Position numbers and translations under genes: made by a program. The notes under the pieces were generated by a model. The model saw nothing but the letters and a program-made list of their open reading frames with translations, searched no databases and was not told where the DNA came from. Of a stretch of 33,662 nucleotides of DNA, positions 30,529 to 33,662 are shown piece after piece; position 1 is the first letter of the stretch; each line of letters opens with the position of its first letter. Origin of the DNA: an uncultured Clostridia bacterium (GTDB lineage Bacteria > Bacillota > Clostridia > Oscillospirales > Ruminococcaceae). The stretch is taken from contig CALXEL010000026.1 in NCBI GenBank assembly GCA_944387315.1, forward strand, positions 1 to 33,662, in the 5' to 3' direction.

Positions 30529-33488
30529 AACCTGTTAAACTGATTCTTCACGCCTTTGGCCCTTATCGTGATACCCAGGAAATTGATTTTACCCATCTAC
30601 AGGGATTATTTTTAATTTCTGGCCCTACAGGCTCAGGAAAAACCACCATTTTTGACGGTATTTCCTTCGCTCTCTATGGCTCCGCCAGCGGAGAGAGCCG
30701 ATTGGCCGACAGTTTGAAAAGCCAGCACAGCTCCCCGGAGGAAATTTGCTGGGTAAAGCTGGACTTTACCCTGAAAGGGCAGCTCTATCAAATCTACCGC
30801 AGCCCCAAACAAACGGTACTGGGCAAAACTCAAAAGGTACGGGAGCAGGCCCACAAAGTCCAGCTGACCCTGCCTGATGGTACTGTTATCTCTGGCATTA
30901 AAGCAGTGGATGAAATGTTGGAACAGCTGTTAGGCATTACCAATGACCAATTCAAACAGATTGTCATGCTTCCCCAAGGAGAATTTCAAAAACTGTTACG
31001 CTCCAACAGCGAGGAAAAGCTGAAGATTTTCAGCCGAATCTTTGGCACCGGTATCTGTGGCCGAATAGAGGAGGAATTGGAAAGCCAGGTCAAAGAACTG
31101 GACAATGAAATTCGACAAAGTCTGGCAGCCCTTACCGCATCTATTGACACCCTTATGCAAAACGGCTGTGATGGTTTAGGTGAATTGGATCAGGCTGTCT
31201 TTGCCCCTGTAGAACGCATTAGCCAAGCCGTCCACGAAGCCATCGATAAAATCGACAGGGAAATTTCTGTACTGGATGAAAAACTGAAAACTCTCAGCTA
31301 TGAAATGGAAAAGCTGCGTCTGGAAGACGCGGTACAACTCAACAAACAGTTTGAAGAACTAAAACAGCTGAAACAGGAAATGGAAGGGCTGCAGGATCAG
31401 GCAGAAGTTTTTCAGCAAAACCGTCAGCAATACTACCAGGCCTCTGCCGCGGGAGAACTGAACCAGGCTGTTTTGCTTCTGGGCAACTGGCAGCGGCAGC
31501 TGAGGCAACTGCAAGATCAGATTGCTCTGCTAAGCCAGCAGAAACAGGCTCTGGAAATATCTTTTGACAGGGCACAAATGCAATATGACCAATTGCCCCA
31601 ACAAAAAGCTCAATTGGAGGAAAAACGAGCTGGGCTGATTCGCTTGCAGCTGGAGCAAACCCAGTGGGAAAATTGCGTCCGGCATCAGGGTCAGCTACAG
31701 CAGCTTGAAAAAGAGATTGCTACTTTAAACAAAAAGCAGAAAGTACTGTTACTAGCATCCCAACGGGCTGAGATTCTTGGCCAGATCAACCAATGGAACA
31801 CCTGCTATAAACAGCTGGATCAGGTAAAACTAGCACACGAGCAGTGCACTACACTGGCCCAGTCCTATTGCTCTGCCCGGGAATCCTACCAGCAAACCAG
31901 CCAAAGATTTGTCGAGGGACAGGCCGCTTTACTGGCACAAAATCTGCAACCCAATCTTCCCTGCCCAGTTTGTGGCTCTACCGTTCATCCTCATCCAGCT
32001 GTTGGCACAATACAGAATATCCCAGACAAAACAGAGGTACAGCAGTCTGCTGATCTGTTGGACACCAGCTTTAAACTTTTGCAACAAGCGGAATCCAAGC
32101 GAGAAAAACTGTCATTAACATTTTTTACTGCCATGAATGTGGACGCTCCCCATGACTGGTCCGATCTGTCCAAACAACTAAACCAGTGGGAACAGGAAAT
32201 CACCAAACAAGCTAACAACCTGAAAAAACAGCTAAAAAAGCTGGAAGAGGAGATCGTACAGTCTGGAGGAAACGCACTTCTAACAGACTCCCGTTATCAA
32301 AGTTTGGACCTGGTTTCTCAACGCCTGGAAACCGTTTCTAATGAGCTAACACAGCGGCACAATCAATCTGCCAGCACACAACAGCTAATCCAGCAGCTCA
32401 CCAGTCAACTGCCGACTTTGGCAGGAGAAATTGACTACACCGGCGAAATCCAAAAGCAACAAAGGGATATTGCGCAACATGTCAAAAAAATAGAAGAAGT
32501 CGAGCAAACCTATTTGGCACTGCGCCGGCGATATGATCAGGTTACCGACCAACTGCTGCAAACCCAAAACCAGGAAAACAAGTTAAACCAACAGCTGGCA
32601 CAAGGCAAACTGCAACTAAAAGAAATGGCAGGTCAACTGGGCTGGGACTCTTTGGATCTTTTGCAGCGGGACCTTTCTCTGGTTTCTCAGCTTACCCATC
32701 TGCAAAGCAGCGACCTGGCAGGGTCACAGAAATATGATAGTCTAGTAACACACATGGTAACCCTGCGGGAAAAAACAGATGGGAAACAACCAATTGATGT
32801 GGAAGAGCTTTCTCAAAGAAATCAACAGCTCTCCCAGGATCGCACTGCTGTTACAAACCAGCATAGTAAATGGATTGCTCAGAAAATTATTTTAGAAAAA
32901 GCAATGGCTTCTATTGAAAAACTCCATAGGGAAAATGAGGAATTATACCAGCGATATAATGCAGTAAAAGAGCTTAGCAATATGGCTCGTGGAAACAATT
33001 CCCAAAGACTTTCTTTTGAGCGATATATTTTGGGCTCCTATTTTGATGAAGTAATTGCTATGGCGAATATTCACCTCTCCCACATGACAGGTACCAGATT
33101 TCATTTAAAAAGAAAACCTCAGCGGGTACGCAACGCTCCAGCTGGCTTAGATCTGGAGATCATTGACAGCTATACCGGGAAAGAGCGTTTGGTAGGTACT
33201 TTATCCGGCGGGGAAAGCTTTCAGGCATCCTTGGCTCTGGCCTTGGGGTTGGCAGATATTATCCGCATCTATGCCGGAGGTGTGTCTATTGACACTATGT
33301 TTATTGATGAAGGCTTTGGTTCACTAGACAGCAACTCTCTGGACACTGCGATTCAAACTCTGTCTCATTTACAGCAACAAGGACGCACTGTGGGAATCAT
33401 TTCCCATGTTGCTCAGCTTCGTGAGACTATCCCTCACCAAATTGTTGTAACCCCTTCCAAAACTGGTTCCACCCTTCAGCTTTTATAG
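30525..33488 (+). CDS. sbcC: Nuclease SbcCD subunit C (Rad50-like ATPase)
   Basis: A 987-residue SMC-like ATPase. Walker A SGPTGSGKTT is at about 32-41. Long Gln/Leu/Glu-rich coiled coils run from about 180 to 430 and 530 to 830, separated by the zinc hook CPVC at 480-483. The signature LSGGES is near 893, and Walker B MFIDEGFGSLD near 925-935. The two halves fold back so that the hook joins molecules through zinc. The ATPase gates SbcD access to DNA ends. Length is near that of typical SbcC, and the gene starts inside sbcD. Confidence 0.96.
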   Translation: MKPVKLILHAFGPYRDTQEIDFTHLQGLFLISGPTGSGKTTIFDGISFALYGSASGESRLADSLKSQHSSPEEICWVKLDFTLKGQLYQIYRSPKQTVLGKTQKVREQAHKVQLTLPDGTVISGIKAVDEMLEQLLGITNDQFKQIVMLPQGEFQKLLRSNSEEKLKIFSRIFGTGICGRIEEELESQVKELDNEIRQSLAALTASIDTLMQNGCDGLGELDQAVFAPVERISQAVHEAIDKIDREISVLDEKLKTLSYEMEKLRLEDAVQLNKQFEELKQLKQEMEGLQDQAEVFQQNRQQYYQASAAGELNQAVLLLGNWQRQLRQLQDQIALLSQQKQALEISFDRAQMQYDQLPQQKAQLEEKRAGLIRLQLEQTQWENCVRHQGQLQQLEKEIATLNKKQKVLLLASQRAEILGQINQWNTCYKQLDQVKLAHEQCTTLAQSYCSARESYQQTSQRFVEGQAALLAQNLQPNLPCPVCGSTVHPHPAVGTIQNIPDKTEVQQSADLLDTSFKLLQQAESKREKLSLTFFTAMNVDAPHDWSDLSKQLNQWEQEITKQANNLKKQLKKLEEEIVQSGGNALLTDSRYQSLDLVSQRLETVSNELTQRHNQSASTQQLIQQLTSQLPTLAGEIDYTGEIQKQQRDIAQHVKKIEEVEQTYLALRRRYDQVTDQLLQTQNQENKLNQQLAQGKLQLKEMAGQLGWDSLDLLQRDLSLVSQLTHLQSSDLAGSQKYDSLVTHMVTLREKTDGKQPIDVEELSQRNQQLSQDRTAVTNQHSKWIAQKIILEKAMASIEKLHRENEELYQRYNAVKELSNMARGNNSQRLSFERYILGSYFDEVIAMANIHLSHMTGTRFHLKRKPQRVRNAPAGLDLEIIDSYTGKERLVGTLSGGESFQASLALALGLADIIRIYAGGVSIDTMFIDEGFGSLDSNSLDTAIQTLSHLQQQGRTVGIISHVAQLRETIPHQIVVTPSKTGSTLQLL

Positions 33489-33506
33489 CTAGACAAACCC
33501 ATAGAA

Positions 33507-33535
33507 AAGCGGGATGTCATATTGACATCCCGCTT
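33507..33535. terminator. Hairpin after sbcC, T tract only on the - strand
   Basis: A perfect 13-bp stem (AAGCGGGATGTCA / TGACATCCCGCTT) with a 3-nt loop lies 18 bp after the sbcC stop. On the + strand it is followed by AAAAATA rather than T; TTTTC is on the - strand side. It may end sbcDC transcripts imperfectly or stop leftward transcription. Confidence 0.6.
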
Positions 33536-33551
33536 AAAAATATGGTATGCT
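33522..33551 (+). promoter_or_regulatory. Candidate tRNA-Thr promoter
   Basis: TTGACA (33522-33527), an 18-bp spacer and TATGCT (33546-33551), 35 bp upstream of the mature tRNA. The -35 lies in the loop and 3' arm of the preceding hairpin. Confidence 0.5.
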
Positions 33552-33586
33552 GTGAACCGGAATTGTAATTTTTGTCAATTTATTAG

Positions 33587-33662
33587 GCTAGTGTAGCACA
33601 GTCGGTAGTGCAGCTGATTCGTAATCAGCAGGTCGCGCGTTCAAGTCGCGTCACTAGCTCCA
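33587..33662 (+). tRNA. tRNA-Thr (anticodon CGT)
   Basis: A complete 76-nt cloverleaf. Acceptor arms GCTAGTG/CACTAGC are perfect, the D arm is GCAC...GTGC, the anticodon stem is GCTGA/TCAGC with loop TTCGTAA (anticodon CGT, reading ACG), and the T loop is TTCAAGT. The CCA end is encoded, and the last base is the last base of the window. Confidence 0.95.

Noticed and set aside
33587..33662. tRNA-Thr as an integration site of a mobile element
   Set aside because: No integrase and no repeat of the tRNA 3' end was noticed inside the window; the far side is not visible.
1..33662. CRISPR array, insertion sequence, rRNA operon or toxin-antitoxin pair
   Set aside because: None seen on reading both strands: no regularly spaced repeats, transposase motifs, rRNA signatures or small overlapping toxin/antitoxin genes.

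Overview
The window looks like a chromosomal segment of an anaerobic, low-to-moderate GC Firmicute. A gut clostridium of the Oscillospiraceae/Ruminococcaceae type is my best guess. The support is strong GGAGG-type ribosome sites, sigma-A promoters (TTGACA/TATAAT), a K+-dependent membrane pyrophosphatase, an ECF sigma/anti-sigma pair of clostridial style and a tRNA with encoded CCA. I see no insertion sequence, prophage, CRISPR array or plasmid function. The genus assignment is inference.

Layout, left to right. (1) 1-2205: the tail of an unidentified + strand gene, a shared terminator and a large orphan lipoprotein (-). (2) 2244-6730: hppA, an ion-pumping pyrophosphatase (-), divergent from udk and an APC-family amino-acid permease (+). 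(3) 6745-12742: a five-gene - strand operon (yjiH, yjiG, two M20 metallopeptidases/amidohydrolases, a YfcC-type transporter) divergent from a MarR regulator. The promoter region holds three phased TTGA-N4-TCAA palindromes that overlap the operon's -35 and start site. This is the most interesting locus: a probable inducible system for taking up, cleaving and exchanging an amidated or peptide-like compound. (4) 12804-13725: a T-tract-less hairpin, a secreted orphan protein and a terminator. (5) 13738-17919: a marR-ABC-ABC operon for a heterodimeric multidrug-type exporter with one degenerate ATP site, with promoter and operator visible. (6) 17994-21246: an XRE regulator, a membrane anti-sigma-like protein with a beta-propeller ectodomain, and its ECF sigma factor. 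(7) 21194-29196: a compact seven-gene surface polysaccharide operon containing WlbA/WbpB-like oxidoreductase, Wzx flippase, Wzy/ligase, two GT4 glycosyltransferases, the initiating phosphoglycosyl transferase and a WbpE-like aminotransferase. (8) 29291-33662: sbcD-sbcC (+), a hairpin, and tRNA-Thr(CGT) ending exactly at the window edge.

Working together: the polysaccharide operon is a self-contained Wzx/Wzy assembly line that probably builds a short repeat unit including a 3-amino sugar. The ECF pair and the ABC exporter are envelope or stress-response modules. HppA couples pyrophosphate hydrolysis to ion pumping. The MarR-controlled yjiHG/M20/YfcC operon looks like a catabolic module whose substrate cannot be named from sequence alone.
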